From Anaerolineae bacterium (GTDB lineage Bacteria > Chloroflexota > Anaerolineae > Aggregatilineales > Aggregatilineaceae), in NCBI GenBank assembly GCA_016926875.1, contig JAFGNU010000099.1, positions 1 to 50,500 on the forward strand: a DNA stretch of 50,500 nt. The letters run 5' to 3'. Below the pieces are notes generated by a model. The model did not search any database. It saw only the letters and a list, made by a program, of their open reading frames with translations, and had not been told where the DNA came from. Below are positions 41,577 through 50,449 of the stretch, in pieces. Made by a program: the position numbers and the translations under genes. The first letter of the stretch is position 1, and every line of letters starts with the position of its first letter.

Positions 41577-42785
41577 TTATACGGCGGGCACCTCGTTTGA
41601 TTTTGGCAGCAGGTACACGGCCATCAGCCCGCCCGCCAGATAAATCAACCCGGCGATCACAAAGATGCTGCGCAGTCCGAACCATACCGCCAGCGTGGAG
41701 CCAACCAGCGGCGCGATGGTCCGCCCTGTCGAGAAGATCGAGTTATCCAGCCCGTAGACCGCGCCCTCTTTGCCCGGCGGTGTATACCGCGCCAGCAGCG
41801 CGCTCAGCGTGGGCATGATGCCGCCCACCGCGATCCCGGCCAGCGCTTGCAGCAGCACGATGATCCACACCGACCCGGCCAATCCCTGCGCAGCATACCC
41901 CACACCGGCCACCGCCGACGCCCAGATCAGCACAATGCGCGGGCCAATGCGATCCGCCAACCGTCCCAGGTAGATGGCGCTGACTGCCCCGGCAAAGGAC
42001 GCCACGCCGACGATCAGGCCGGTGACGGTGGCGACCCGTTCGCTTTTGGGCAGCAGCAGTTCTACAAACAGCGATAAAAACGGCTGCGGCATGGTCCGGC
42101 CCAGCCAGGCAACAAAGCGCACCGTGTACACCTGCGCAATGCCGCGTAGCGTGATCGTCTGCCGCCAGCCGGACAAAAAACCGCCCTGTCGTCCGGCTGG
42201 CCGGGGCACCGGCTCGAAGTGCTCCTCTACGCCGCGCCACATCAGCAGCCCGGCGATCACCAGCAGCAGCGCCGTCACGAAAAACGCTTCGCGGAAGCCA
42301 AACATATCGGCTACAACTCCGCCGATCAGCGGCCCCACCGAAACCCCGCCCCACAGCCCGACCTGGAGCAGCCCCATCGCATAGCCCATCTGGTTGCGCG
42401 GCACGGCAGCGGCTACCAGCGCACTGTTGGCCGCGACGACCCCGGTCACAAAGCCCTGGAGCGCACGCAGCAGCACGAGCTGCTCCGCCGATCCAACAAA
42501 TCCCATTGCGCCGATGATGATCGCCCCGCCAAAGGTCGCGCGCTCGACCATCAGCTTACGCCCGTGCCGGTCGGCCAGCGCGCCCCAAAACGGCGACGCA
42601 AAGATCATGGTGAATGCCTGGGCCGAAAATACCAACCCGGCCAGCAGTTCAACGCTCAGGTTGGTGGTGGTGCCCAGTTCCTCGATGTACAGCGGCAGAA
42701 AGGGAAACACGCTCGACATACCAACCGCCGAGACGAACTGGACAAAAACCACAATGTACAGTGTACGTTTCCAATTGTCTTGCAT
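41577..42785 (-). CDS. MFS transporter
   Basis: A 402-residue, 12-helix major facilitator. The signature loop between TM2 and TM3 is GALADRHGRKLMVERATFGG; its counterpart in the second half is YLGRLADRIGPRIVLIWAS. TM4/5 contain LLRALQGFVTGVVAANSALV and GVSVGPLIGGVVADMFGFRE, typical of drug-efflux-type (DHA1) members. The substrate is unknown. It follows the LPG-synthase-like gene by 84 bases on the same strand. A CCGCTC/GAGCGG hairpin at 42809-42824 lies between them and may reduce read-through. Confidence 0.9.
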   Translation of the reverse strand: MQDNWKRTLYIVVFVQFVSAVGMSSVFPFLPLYIEELGTTTNLSVELLAGLVFSAQAFTMIFASPFWGALADRHGRKLMVERATFGGAIIIGAMGFVGSAEQLVLLRALQGFVTGVVAANSALVAAAVPRNQMGYAMGLLQVGLWGGVSVGPLIGGVVADMFGFREAFFVTALLLVIAGLLMWRGVEEHFEPVPRPAGRQGGFLSGWRQTITLRGIAQVYTVRFVAWLGRTMPQPFLSLFVELLLPKSERVATVTGLIVGVASFAGAVSAIYLGRLADRIGPRIVLIWASAVAGVGYAAQGLAGSVWIIVLLQALAGIAVGGIMPTLSALLARYTPPGKEGAVYGLDNSIFSTGRTIAPLVGSTLAVWFGLRSIFVIAGLIYLAGGLMAVYLLPKSNEVPAV

Positions 42786-42869
42786 ACGGAGCCTTTGATC
42801 GCTGCGATCCGCTCACGCGAGCGGCTGGCGTTGCAATCTTACATGGGGGCAGGCTCGTTTACAAGCGGG

Positions 42870-43952
42870 CTACCGCGTCTGGCGTGCGGCCTCATACGCG
42901 GCGATCTCGGCTTCCAGCGAGGGGGGAAACAGGATATGGCGGAACAGCGCGATGAACACCAGGCCGATCAGCACACCGATCCACACCTGGAAGATTGAGA
43001 TCAGGAAGGTAGCGGTCCCGGCGTTGGCCTTGGACAGCCCCACAATGCCCGTCAGCATCGCGCCGATGGTCAGTTCGCGCCCGCCCGCCCCGCCTGGCAT
43101 GGCCGACAGCGCCGCGATGATCACCGAAAAGCCCAGGATAAACGACGCCTGTCCAAACAGCGTCCACGAGCCATCAACGCCCAGTCCGGTCAGCAGCAGG
43201 TAAAAGCCGATGCAGTCGGTGAAGTACGCGCCAAAGCCGACCCCGGTCATCAGCCCCAAGTGGCGCAGCCTGAGCAGGTCATAGCTGGAATCGTAGAGCG
43301 TGCGTAAAGGACTTTGGATGTGCCGCACGCCGGGCCAGCGTCCTGTACGGTCCAGCAGCCACAGCGCCAGCGGCCTGTAGCGTAACAGGACAATGCCGAT
43401 CACCAGTGCGAGCGTGGTCACGACCAGTACGGCGCGCACATACGTGATCGACAGGTCGCCCGCGGTCAACGTCCCAGCTACAAACAGCATCGAGACAGCC
43501 GCCAGGAAAATGACCGCCAGCCCATCCACCAGCCGCTCCATAAAGATCACCGGGGCGCTGCGTGAAAACTCGGTGCCGATCAGGTTCTTGAGCACCAGCG
43601 CTTTCAACACCTCCGCCAGCTTACCGGGACTGATCGAGAGCGTCATGCCCGCTGCCCACAGGATCACGCTGTCCCGCTCGCGGATGGTGGCGGGCGCGTC
43701 CGGTGATGGCGCTGGGCAGTTTTCGCCGCCGGGCACGGTCCGCACGTTGATCACGCCCAGGAAGTAGCGCCACTCCAGGTAGCGCAGCGACCAGTTGAGA
43801 CACTTCAAGCCAAACACCGGGACAAACACCCACAACGGGAAATCCCGGAGCCTGGCAGCCAGCGCGTCCGCGCCGGTGATCACGACGACTGCGATCAGGA
43901 CGACGGAAATGAACGCCAGCCCGGCGAGCACCTGGTTTCGATATTTGCGCAT
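42870..43952 (-). CDS. lysylphosphatidylglycerol synthase-like (flippase) transmembrane protein
   Basis: A 360-residue integral membrane protein, starting at ATG 43952 with GGAGGTG just upstream. Longer readings encode an implausible Arg/Cys-rich leader. It has the LPG_synthase_TM layout: GLKCLNWSLRYLEWRYFLGV, the WAAGMTLSISPGKLAEVLKA motif, PVIFMERLVDGLAVIFLA, ALSAMPGGAGGRELTIGAML and a C-terminal helix pair ending in FRHILFP. There is no aminoacyl-transferase domain, so it is the stand-alone membrane half, related to lipid flippase-like proteins. The lipid is unknown. Confidence 0.85.
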   Translation of the reverse strand: MRKYRNQVLAGLAFISVVLIAVVVITGADALAARLRDFPLWVFVPVFGLKCLNWSLRYLEWRYFLGVINVRTVPGGENCPAPSPDAPATIRERDSVILWAAGMTLSISPGKLAEVLKALVLKNLIGTEFSRSAPVIFMERLVDGLAVIFLAAVSMLFVAGTLTAGDLSITYVRAVLVVTTLALVIGIVLLRYRPLALWLLDRTGRWPGVRHIQSPLRTLYDSSYDLLRLRHLGLMTGVGFGAYFTDCIGFYLLLTGLGVDGSWTLFGQASFILGFSVIIAALSAMPGGAGGRELTIGAMLTGIVGLSKANAGTATFLISIFQVWIGVLIGLVFIALFRHILFPPSLEAEIAAYEAARQTR

Positions 43953-44079
43953 AACACCTCCACGAAATCGGCGGGGAAATTGTAGCGGCTGTATGCGAAG
44001 CCGGCAATCGGCGCATGGCGCGCGTTTGCCTGACGCACACACGCGGCAGACTGATCGCGGACAGCGAGCCACGCCCAAT

Positions 44080-44104
44080 AAAAAACCGGGGCGTGAACCC
44101 CGGC
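44080..44104 (-). terminator. intrinsic terminator of the collagen-like gene
   Basis: On the minus strand GCCGGGG and CCCCGG form a GC stem with a short loop, directly followed by TTTTTTATTG. It begins 38 bases past the collagen-like gene's stop. Confidence 0.85.
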
Positions 44105-44141
44105 AGGTTGGTGTTCGGATGGTACAACAGGTGTGTGGGAA

Positions 44142-44921
44142 CTATTCCGCCATTTCAACAACCGCACAGACGGCGTATACGGTGACTTCGAACGTCTCAT
44201 CGCCCGCCGCGCTAACGGTCCAGCCGCCGAGTTCTTCCATCGGGCCGCTGGCATAGACGGCGATGTCAGCCGGAACCACAAAGCCGCCGGACAATACGTA
44301 TTTACCTTCGGGACAAGCGACCTCGACGGTGCCGTCAACGTCTACTTCTTCCACGTTCTCGACCCACTCAAGCCCGATCACACCGGGTTCGCCCGGTTCA
44401 CCCTGCGGACCTGCTGGCCCGGCAGGTCCCGGTTCGCCTTGTGGGCCTTCTGGTCCCTGCTCGCCGGGTTCGCCCTGCTCGCCCTGCGGGCCGGCTTCGC
44501 CTGCTGGCCCGGCAGGTCCCGGTTCGCCCTGTGGGCCTTCTGGACCCTGCTCGCCGGGTTCACCTTGTTCGCCCTGGAGTCCCTGCTTACCTTGCGGTCC
44601 TTCAGGGCCGGGTTCGCCTTGTGGCCCCTCTGGCCCGGCAGGTCCCGGTTCGCCTTGTGGGCCTTCCGGACCGATTTCGCCCGGTTCGCCCGGTTCACCC
44701 TGCGGGCCGGGTTCGCCTTGCTTGCCCTGGGGTCCCTGCTCGCCTTGCGGGCCTTCCGGACCGATTTCGCCCGGTTCGCCCGGTTCGCCTTGCGGCCCCT
44801 GTTCGCCCTGCGGACCGGCGGGGCCTTTCTCGCCCTCGTCGCCCTGGCAGGCGCTCAACACCATGGCCGCCAAAAATAACACCAGTATCACTGTCACCAG
44901 TGTTAAAAATCTCCGAGACAT
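44142..44921 (-). CDS. collagen-like repeat lipoprotein
   Basis: A 259-residue exported protein. The signal [21 protein letters not shown] ends in a lipobox LSAC. Immediately after it come about 52 uninterrupted Gly-X-Y triplets ([20 protein letters not shown] and so on), dominated by Pro, Glu and Gln, then a ~75-residue beta-rich domain ([40 protein letters not shown]) with two or three Cys. The collagenous part should trimerise into a rod that projects the C-terminal domain from the membrane. Roles in adhesion or surface structure are inferred from bacterial collagen-like proteins. AAGGAG lies before the ATG and a strong terminator follows. Confidence 0.9.
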   Translation of the reverse strand: MSRRFLTLVTVILVLFLAAMVLSACQGDEGEKGPAGPQGEQGPQGEPGEPGEIGPEGPQGEQGPQGKQGEPGPQGEPGEPGEIGPEGPQGEPGPAGPEGPQGEPGPEGPQGKQGLQGEQGEPGEQGPEGPQGEPGPAGPAGEAGPQGEQGEPGEQGPEGPQGEPGPAGPAGPQGEPGEPGVIGLEWVENVEEVDVDGTVEVACPEGKYVLSGGFVVPADIAVYASGPMEELGGWTVSAAGDETFEVTVYAVCAVVEMAE

Positions 44922-45147
44922 GCGTCTCTCCTTTCGAATGAAGCTCTATTGACCGTTGAATTTAAGTGTACCAACCGGGATTAATGCCCGGTCAGCCGCC
45001 AAACGCGGAAAAGACACCGTAACCACCTGGGAAGAATGTGAGGAGTGCCGTGTTTGTGGACGTGTCAACCCGAATCACCATATCAATTAAACAACAAAGG
45101 CAGCGTACAAGTCAACGGGCGTGTGGCGCGATCAGCGTCGGCGGGCT

Positions 45148-46524
45148 ATGATCGCGCCCGGTTTGACGACGACCAGGACGCAGGAGAAGCAGCGGGTGCA
45201 CGCAGCAGGCAGTTGGCACAGGTGGCGGATCGGCGCGGCGGCGCTGGGAGTGGCGCTGTTGGTGATTGCGATCCTGGCTGCATCCGGGCCGGGCGATACA
45301 AAGGCCGCGACCAGTGGGGCACAGCAGCCAACCGGCACACCTGCCGCCGACCCGGATAACCCGCCGTGCCTGTACGCACCCTGGGGACCGTATCACAACA
45401 TCAGGACGACCTGCATCGAAGCGGTCTACGACAATGTAACCCCGCCCGAAGCCGTACCCGCGCTGACCGGGCTGGCCTTTGCGCCGGACGGTACGCTGTA
45501 TTTCGCGCGCACCGCCTTTGGCGAAATCTGGGCGGTGCGCGACGACGACGGCGACCGCTATATGGACGAACCGGTCCTCGTCGCGGACGGGCTGAACCTG
45601 CCCTCCGGGATCGCGGCGCTGAATCGCGCGCTGTATATCCTGACGGTGGACGGCGTGTTCCGCCTATACGATGCCGACGATGACGGCTTTTTTGAGCGGC
45701 AGACCGCGCTGATCGACGATCTGGCGCTGGACACCACCGGCTTCTGGGCGGGCAGCATCGGTATAGGACCGGACAGGCGCCTGTACGTCAGCGTGGGCGC
45801 AGGCTGCAACGCCTGCGAGGATGGCGATCCACGGCGCGGCGTCCTGCTGAGCTATGCGCCGGACGGCAGCGACGAGCGGATCGAGGCATCCGGGCTGCGT
45901 TTCCCGGCGGATTTTGCGTGGCATCCCACCACCGGCGAACTGTGGATCGTGGACAGCGCCCCCGTAACGCCCGGCAAAGGAACCAGCGGGCCGCCCGACG
46001 AATTGAATCGCGTTGTGCCCGGCGCGGATTACGGTTTTCCCGGCTGCACCGGGGACCAGCAGCCGGACGCGGCAGCCTGCACGGATACCGAACTGCCGCT
46101 GTTCACCTTCCCACACCAGAGCAATCCAACCGGCCTCGCGTTCTACACCGGGCAAGCATTCCGCGATTTCCGGCGGGGTGACCTGGTGGTAGCGTTTAAC
46201 GGCTCGTGGACGCTGCCCGAACCGGCGGGCTACGCGGTGTCGGTGGTGCGCTTCACGGGGGGCGAACCGGATGGACGGATCCTCAACCTGGCGCCGGTCG
46301 GCACCGGGCAGTATGTCGAATTCTCGGTGGGCGAATTATCGCTGTCCGGCAGGGGCTTTTATCCCTACCGCCCGGTGGACGTGGTCGTCAGCCCGGAGGG
46401 GTGGATTTACCTCTCGCTGGCCGAAGGACGGATCGCGCGCCTGCGCCCGCGCCCGGCGGGGCATGTCCCCCAACCACCGCCGCCAACGCCCACCGCCGCC
46501 CCGACGATTGCCTGGGAGGAATGA
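45148..46524 (+). CDS. membrane-anchored sorbosone/glucose dehydrogenase-like propeller
   Basis: About 458 residues from ATG 45148; a GTG at 45121 would add nine. One N-terminal membrane segment (WRIGAAALGVALLVIAILAA) precedes a six-bladed propeller of the PQQ-dependent sugar dehydrogenase (GSDH) type: GLAFAPDGTLYFARTAFGEI, LNLPSGIAALNRALYILTVD, SIGIGPDRRLYVSVGAGCNA, WHPTTGELWIVDSAP, DELNRVVPGADYGFPGCTGD and FPHQSNPTGLAFYTG. These match the family's conserved blade motifs, though PQQ binding and activity are not proven. It ends in a Pro/Thr tail. It precedes argS by 81 bases. Confidence 0.85.
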   Translation: MIAPGLTTTRTQEKQRVHAAGSWHRWRIGAAALGVALLVIAILAASGPGDTKAATSGAQQPTGTPAADPDNPPCLYAPWGPYHNIRTTCIEAVYDNVTPPEAVPALTGLAFAPDGTLYFARTAFGEIWAVRDDDGDRYMDEPVLVADGLNLPSGIAALNRALYILTVDGVFRLYDADDDGFFERQTALIDDLALDTTGFWAGSIGIGPDRRLYVSVGAGCNACEDGDPRRGVLLSYAPDGSDERIEASGLRFPADFAWHPTTGELWIVDSAPVTPGKGTSGPPDELNRVVPGADYGFPGCTGDQQPDAAACTDTELPLFTFPHQSNPTGLAFYTGQAFRDFRRGDLVVAFNGSWTLPEPAGYAVSVVRFTGGEPDGRILNLAPVGTGQYVEFSVGELSLSGRGFYPYRPVDVVVSPEGWIYLSLAEGRIARLRPRPAGHVPQPPPPTPTAAPTIAWEE

Positions 46525-46605
46525 CCGCACCTGCTCATCGCCAAATGTGCTACAATGGCGCGGTGAACTGTTCTGGAGACACTGCTGTTAGCCGAGGAGA
46601 TTGTT

Positions 46606-48315
46606 GTGGAATTGCTACCCAACCAGCTAGCCAACCTGATCCGCGCAGCGATCCAATCCGCCCAGGCGGCGGGTGATCTGCCGGAGTTTGACCCGCCGGA
46701 CCAGGTGCCGGTATCACGCAGCGCCAAGCCGGAGTTGGGCGACTACGCCAGCCCGGTCGCGATGCAGCTTGCTAAGCTCGCCCGGCGCAAGCCGCTGGAC
46801 GTTGCGCAGGCCATCGCCGATCACATCGCCCCGGCGGGTTTTGTCGGTTCCGTCGAGGCCGCGCCGCCCGGCTTCTTGAACATCCGGCTGGCGGAAAACT
46901 GGCTGCTGACCCAGGTTGAGGCGATCATCGCTGCTGGCGAGGATGGGTTCGCGCTGGACATTGGGCGCGGGCAAAAAGCGCAGGTTGAATGCGTCAGCGC
47001 CAACCCGACCGGCCCGATCACCGTGGGGCGCACGCGCGGCGGCGTGATCGGCAGCACGATGGCGAATGTGCTGGCGGCGCTCGGCTATACGGTCGAGATG
47101 GAGTATTACTTCAACAACGCCGGGCGGCAGATGCAGCTTCTAGGCCACAGTTTGCAAGCCCGCTACCGGGAAGCGCTGGGTCTGCCCGCCGACCTACCCG
47201 AAGAAGGCTACCAGGGCGCGTATTTAATCGAACTGGCGAACAGGCTGGTCGAACAGCACGGCGATTCGCTCAAAGATGAGTCGTGGGAGTTCTTCAAGGA
47301 CAAAGCCGAAGCGGCGATGTTCGATTGGATCGAGCGCAGTCTGGACCGGGTCAACATCCATTTTGACGTGTTCTTCAACGAGAACAGCACGTATGAAGAC
47401 GGCAGCGTGTGGGACGTGCTCAAGCGGCTGGAAGAATCCGGCAGCGTCTACCGCGCCGTGACGCGCGAAGGGGCCAGCGACGAAGAACGCGCCCGGCTGC
47501 CCGCCGACGCCCAAAACGCCGTCTGGTTCCGGTCGAGCCGCTTTGGTGATGAAGAAGACCGCGTGCTGGTCAAGTCCAGCGGTGAGCCGACCTATGCCCT
47601 GCCCGACATCGCCTACCACATCAACAAGCTGGAACGCGGCTTCAACTTCCTGATCAACGTGTTGGGCGCGGATCACATCATCGAGGCGCAGACCGTCGCG
47701 CGGGGGCTGGAGGCCCTGGGCTATGACCCGGAGCCGGTGCACGTCCTGCTGCACCAGTTCGTGACGCTGATCGAAGGCGGCCAAACGCGCCGCATGAGCA
47801 CCCGCCGGGGCGAGTTCGTCACGCTTGATGAACTGGTAGACGACGTGGGCGCGGACGTGGTGCGCTATTTTATCCTGGCGCGCAGTCCCAACAGCCATCT
47901 GGACTTTGACCTGGACCTGGCCCGCCAACACGCCAACGAAAACCCGGTGTATTACATTCAAAACGCGCATGTGCGCTGCGCGGGCATTTTCCGGCAGGCC
48001 ACCGAACGAAACTTCAGCGACGATGGCGCGGACCTGGCGCTGTTGGGCGAGCGGGAACAGGCGTTCATCCGGAAGATGCTCGAAATGCCCGAAGTGCTGG
48101 TCCAGGCTTACGAGGAACTCGCGCCGCACAAGCTGGCTTTTTATGCGCTGGACCTGGCGCGGTTCTTCCACCCGCTGTATGACGAAATCCGCGTGCTGCA
48201 CAGCGAGGTGCCGGAAGATGTCGCCAAAGCCCGCCTGCGGCTGTACCGCGCGGCGCAGGTGGTCTTTAAGCGCCTGCTGACGCTGATGGGCATGTCCGCG
48301 CCGGAAGTGATGTAG
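46606..48315 (+). CDS. argS: arginyl-tRNA synthetase
   Basis: A 569-residue class I synthetase starting at GTG with GAGGAG upstream. The N-terminal Add-1 domain is recognisable (RSAKPELGDYASPVAMQLAK), then ECVSANPTGPITVGRTRGGV, MEYYFNNAGRQMQLL and GADHIIEAQTVARGLEALGY. The signature normally reading HVGH is TVGR (residues 139-142), and the KMSKS loop is RRMSTRRGEFVTLDEL, a known ArgS variant form. The C-terminal helical anticodon-binding domain is complete (NPVYYIQNAHVRCAGIFR, the ArgS signature, through LTLMGMSAPEVM). It charges tRNA-Arg in the cytoplasm. Confidence 0.95.
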   Translation: MELLPNQLANLIRAAIQSAQAAGDLPEFDPPDQVPVSRSAKPELGDYASPVAMQLAKLARRKPLDVAQAIADHIAPAGFVGSVEAAPPGFLNIRLAENWLLTQVEAIIAAGEDGFALDIGRGQKAQVECVSANPTGPITVGRTRGGVIGSTMANVLAALGYTVEMEYYFNNAGRQMQLLGHSLQARYREALGLPADLPEEGYQGAYLIELANRLVEQHGDSLKDESWEFFKDKAEAAMFDWIERSLDRVNIHFDVFFNENSTYEDGSVWDVLKRLEESGSVYRAVTREGASDEERARLPADAQNAVWFRSSRFGDEEDRVLVKSSGEPTYALPDIAYHINKLERGFNFLINVLGADHIIEAQTVARGLEALGYDPEPVHVLLHQFVTLIEGGQTRRMSTRRGEFVTLDELVDDVGADVVRYFILARSPNSHLDFDLDLARQHANENPVYYIQNAHVRCAGIFRQATERNFSDDGADLALLGEREQAFIRKMLEMPEVLVQAYEELAPHKLAFYALDLARFFHPLYDEIRVLHSEVPEDVAKARLRLYRAAQVVFKRLLTLMGMSAPEVM

Positions 48316-48363
48316 CAGGGCCTTATGCTGGTACGGTCTGGCAGAAGATAGCAGGTGTCTTTT

Positions 48364-48416
48364 GGTAGGAGCGACCCGGTGGGTTGCCCAGGGCGCAGAA
48401 AGCGGCGCCCCTACAA
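48364..48416. repeat. TGTAGGGGC-type short palindromic repeat, copy 2
   Basis: About 53 bp from GGTAGGAGCGACCCGGTGGG to GGCGCCCCTACA, the same layout as 4191-4243: inverted ends with an inner TTGCCCAGGGCG. It lies in the 152-base gap between argS and the dCTP deaminase gene. Confidence 0.55.
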
Positions 48417-48467
48417 AATCATTGTGCGAGTTCTAATTGCGCACTTCATTAAAGGAGAAAGGGAAGC

Positions 48468-49022
48468 GTGGGACTCAAACCCGATCACTGGATTCGTACA
48501 ATGGCGCAGGATCACGGCATGATCGAGCCGTTTGTTGATGGGCAGGTCCGCGACGGCGTGATCAGCTACGGGCTGTCGTCGTATGGCTACGATATCCGCG
48601 TGGCCGACGAGTTCAAAATCTTCACCAACGTGTATAACACCGTCGTTGATCCCAAAGACTTTGATGCGCGGTCGATGGTGGACTACAAAGGTGAGGAATG
48701 CACTATCCCGCCGAACTCGTTTGTGCTGGCCCGCACGATTGAATACTTCCGCATCCCGCGCTCGGTGCTGACGATCTGCCTGGGCAAAAGCTCGTATGCG
48801 CGCTGCGGCATCATCGTCAACATCACGCCGTTTGAGCCGGAATGGGAAGGCTTTGTCACGCTGGAGATCAGCAACACGACCCCGCTTCCTGCTAGAATCT
48901 ATGCCAACGAAGGCATCGCGCAGGTGTTGTTCTTTGAAGCCGACGAGGAATGCGAGATTTCCTACGCCGATAAAAAGGGCAAATACCAGGCGCAGCAGTC
49001 GATTGTACTGCCTAAGCTATAA
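48468..49022 (+). CDS. dcd: dCTP deaminase
   Basis: A 184-residue enzyme starting at GTG with AAAGGAG upstream. Family motifs: [17 protein letters not shown] near the N-terminus, [20 protein letters not shown], then [20 protein letters not shown] and [20 protein letters not shown], which carry the nucleotide-binding Ser/Arg and the catalytic Glu region. It makes dUTP from dCTP for thymidylate synthesis. The length fits the monofunctional enzyme. It is followed after 18 bases by the site-2 protease gene. Confidence 0.95.
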   Translation: MGLKPDHWIRTMAQDHGMIEPFVDGQVRDGVISYGLSSYGYDIRVADEFKIFTNVYNTVVDPKDFDARSMVDYKGEECTIPPNSFVLARTIEYFRIPRSVLTICLGKSSYARCGIIVNITPFEPEWEGFVTLEISNTTPLPARIYANEGIAQVLFFEADEECEISYADKKGKYQAQQSIVLPKL

Positions 49023-49040
49023 CAAACAGTAAGGCATTGT

Positions 49041-50279
49041 ATGAGCTTATCGGAATCCTTTACCGACCTGTCGGGCAGCCGCCCGTCCGGCCAACCGTCC
49101 CCGCCCCAACCGGACAGCGCCGCCCGGTCCCAGGTTGATCCCGACCTGCTCCGGCTGCGTGAAGCGCTCGACGGTATTCTGACCATCGCCGGAGAACAGC
49201 AGGGCCACCAGCGCGGCGTGGGGCGGATGATTATTTTTCGCGGTCACCTGCAAATCCCCGCCGAAAACGCCTACGCGGCGCTGTGCGAGCGATTTAGACC
49301 GCTGGGCTTTACGCCTATGCTTCAGCGCGAATATGATGAAGAAGTCGTGATCGCCGTTGAAGGCGATGTGCCTATGCGGCAGATCAAAACACGCCCGTGG
49401 CTGCACCTGGGGCTGCTGCTGATCACCGTCCTGACAACGACCGTCATGGGCGCGGCGCTGACCGGGATGCCGACCGACCGCTTTATGAATGCGCTGCGCG
49501 ACTGGGACACCGTCGCGCTGTGGCACGCGCTGCACGACGGGCTGCCGTTTTCGTTAACGCTGCTGGCGATCCTGGGCGTGCACGAAATGGGGCACTATGT
49601 CGCGGCGCGGCTGCACGGCGTCAAGGTCACGCTGCCGTTTTTTATCCCGCTGCCGCTGTCGAATTCGCTGGGCACGATGGGCGCCGTGATCTTCATCAAA
49701 AGCCCGCTGATGAACCGCCGCGCGCTGTTTGACGTGGGCATCGCCGGGCCGCTGGCCGGGCTGGTGCTGGCCGTGCCGCTGTACCTGGTCGGACTGACAC
49801 AGCAGCAAACCGTCGGCCTGCCGCTGGAGTGGATTCAAGCCGGGATCACGCGCGTTAGCAACCCGCCGCTGCTGCATGTGCTGGCCAACCTGGCGGTGGA
49901 CGTGCAAAACCTGGATCGCTTTGTGCTGTACGGGCACCCGATGGCGCTGGCGGCGTGGTTTGGCGTGCTGCTGACGGCGCTCAACCTGCTGCCGCTGGGC
50001 CAGTTCGACGGCGGGCACGTGGCCTATGCGCTGTTAGGCCGCCGCGCGTGGCCGGTGGCCTCGGCGACGTTTGGCCTGCTGGTGGTTATCGGGTTCCTGG
50101 GCGGCTGGTTCGCGTGGCTGATCTGGGCGTTTATGGGCCTGCTCACCGGGCTGCGCCATCCCCCACCCCACGACGACCTGATGCCGCTGGGCTGGACGCG
50201 CACCGTCATCGGTATTATAACGGCCTGCCTGTTCCTGCTGATCATCGTGCCCACGCCGTTTTACCATCCGTATACCTGA
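49041..50279 (+). CDS. site-2 protease (M50) family membrane peptidase
   Basis: A 412-residue membrane protease. Residues 1-~115 are a cytoplasmic region with a Ser/Pro-rich start and an alpha/beta segment (MIIFRGHLQIPAENAYAALC). The zinc site is HEMGHYVAARLHG (HExxH) within a membrane helix; the partner LNLLPLGQFDGGHVAYALLG provides the third ligand (FDGG). The PFFIPLPLSNSLGTMGAV stretch is the typical loop of the S2P/SREBP-type group. Substrates are probably membrane-bound regulators, unknown here. It follows dcd by 18 bases. Confidence 0.9.
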   Translation: MSLSESFTDLSGSRPSGQPSPPQPDSAARSQVDPDLLRLREALDGILTIAGEQQGHQRGVGRMIIFRGHLQIPAENAYAALCERFRPLGFTPMLQREYDEEVVIAVEGDVPMRQIKTRPWLHLGLLLITVLTTTVMGAALTGMPTDRFMNALRDWDTVALWHALHDGLPFSLTLLAILGVHEMGHYVAARLHGVKVTLPFFIPLPLSNSLGTMGAVIFIKSPLMNRRALFDVGIAGPLAGLVLAVPLYLVGLTQQQTVGLPLEWIQAGITRVSNPPLLHVLANLAVDVQNLDRFVLYGHPMALAAWFGVLLTALNLLPLGQFDGGHVAYALLGRRAWPVASATFGLLVVIGFLGGWFAWLIWAFMGLLTGLRHPPPHDDLMPLGWTRTVIGIITACLFLLIIVPTPFYHPYT

Positions 50280-50289
50280 TCCCTTTTAC

Positions 50290-50314
50290 AGGGGAAACCT
50301 GTGCAATTTCCCCT
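50290..50314 (+). terminator. hairpin after the site-2 protease gene
   Basis: AGGGGAAA and TTTCCCCT form an 8-bp perfect stem with a 9-base loop, 11 bases past the stop. No T-run follows, so it may be a Rho-assisted or mRNA-stabilising hairpin. The following ~130 bases show no gene. Confidence 0.5.
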
Positions 50315-50449
50315 GGTTCCGATTCTCCTTCCACGCCCAACAGAGCACGCACAACAGGCCGCAAACATGCCCGCCTGCGCGTGCCCTGTTTACCTACAAC
50401 CCGCCGGTAAGCACAGGGTCCACGAACGAGTTGTTGGAAAGGAAAAAAG

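Noticed and set aside
44390..44830. Tandem direct repeats suggesting a CRISPR array or VNTR
   Set aside because: The periodicity is 9 bases in frame and encodes Gly-X-Y triplets of a collagen-like protein; there are no spacers.
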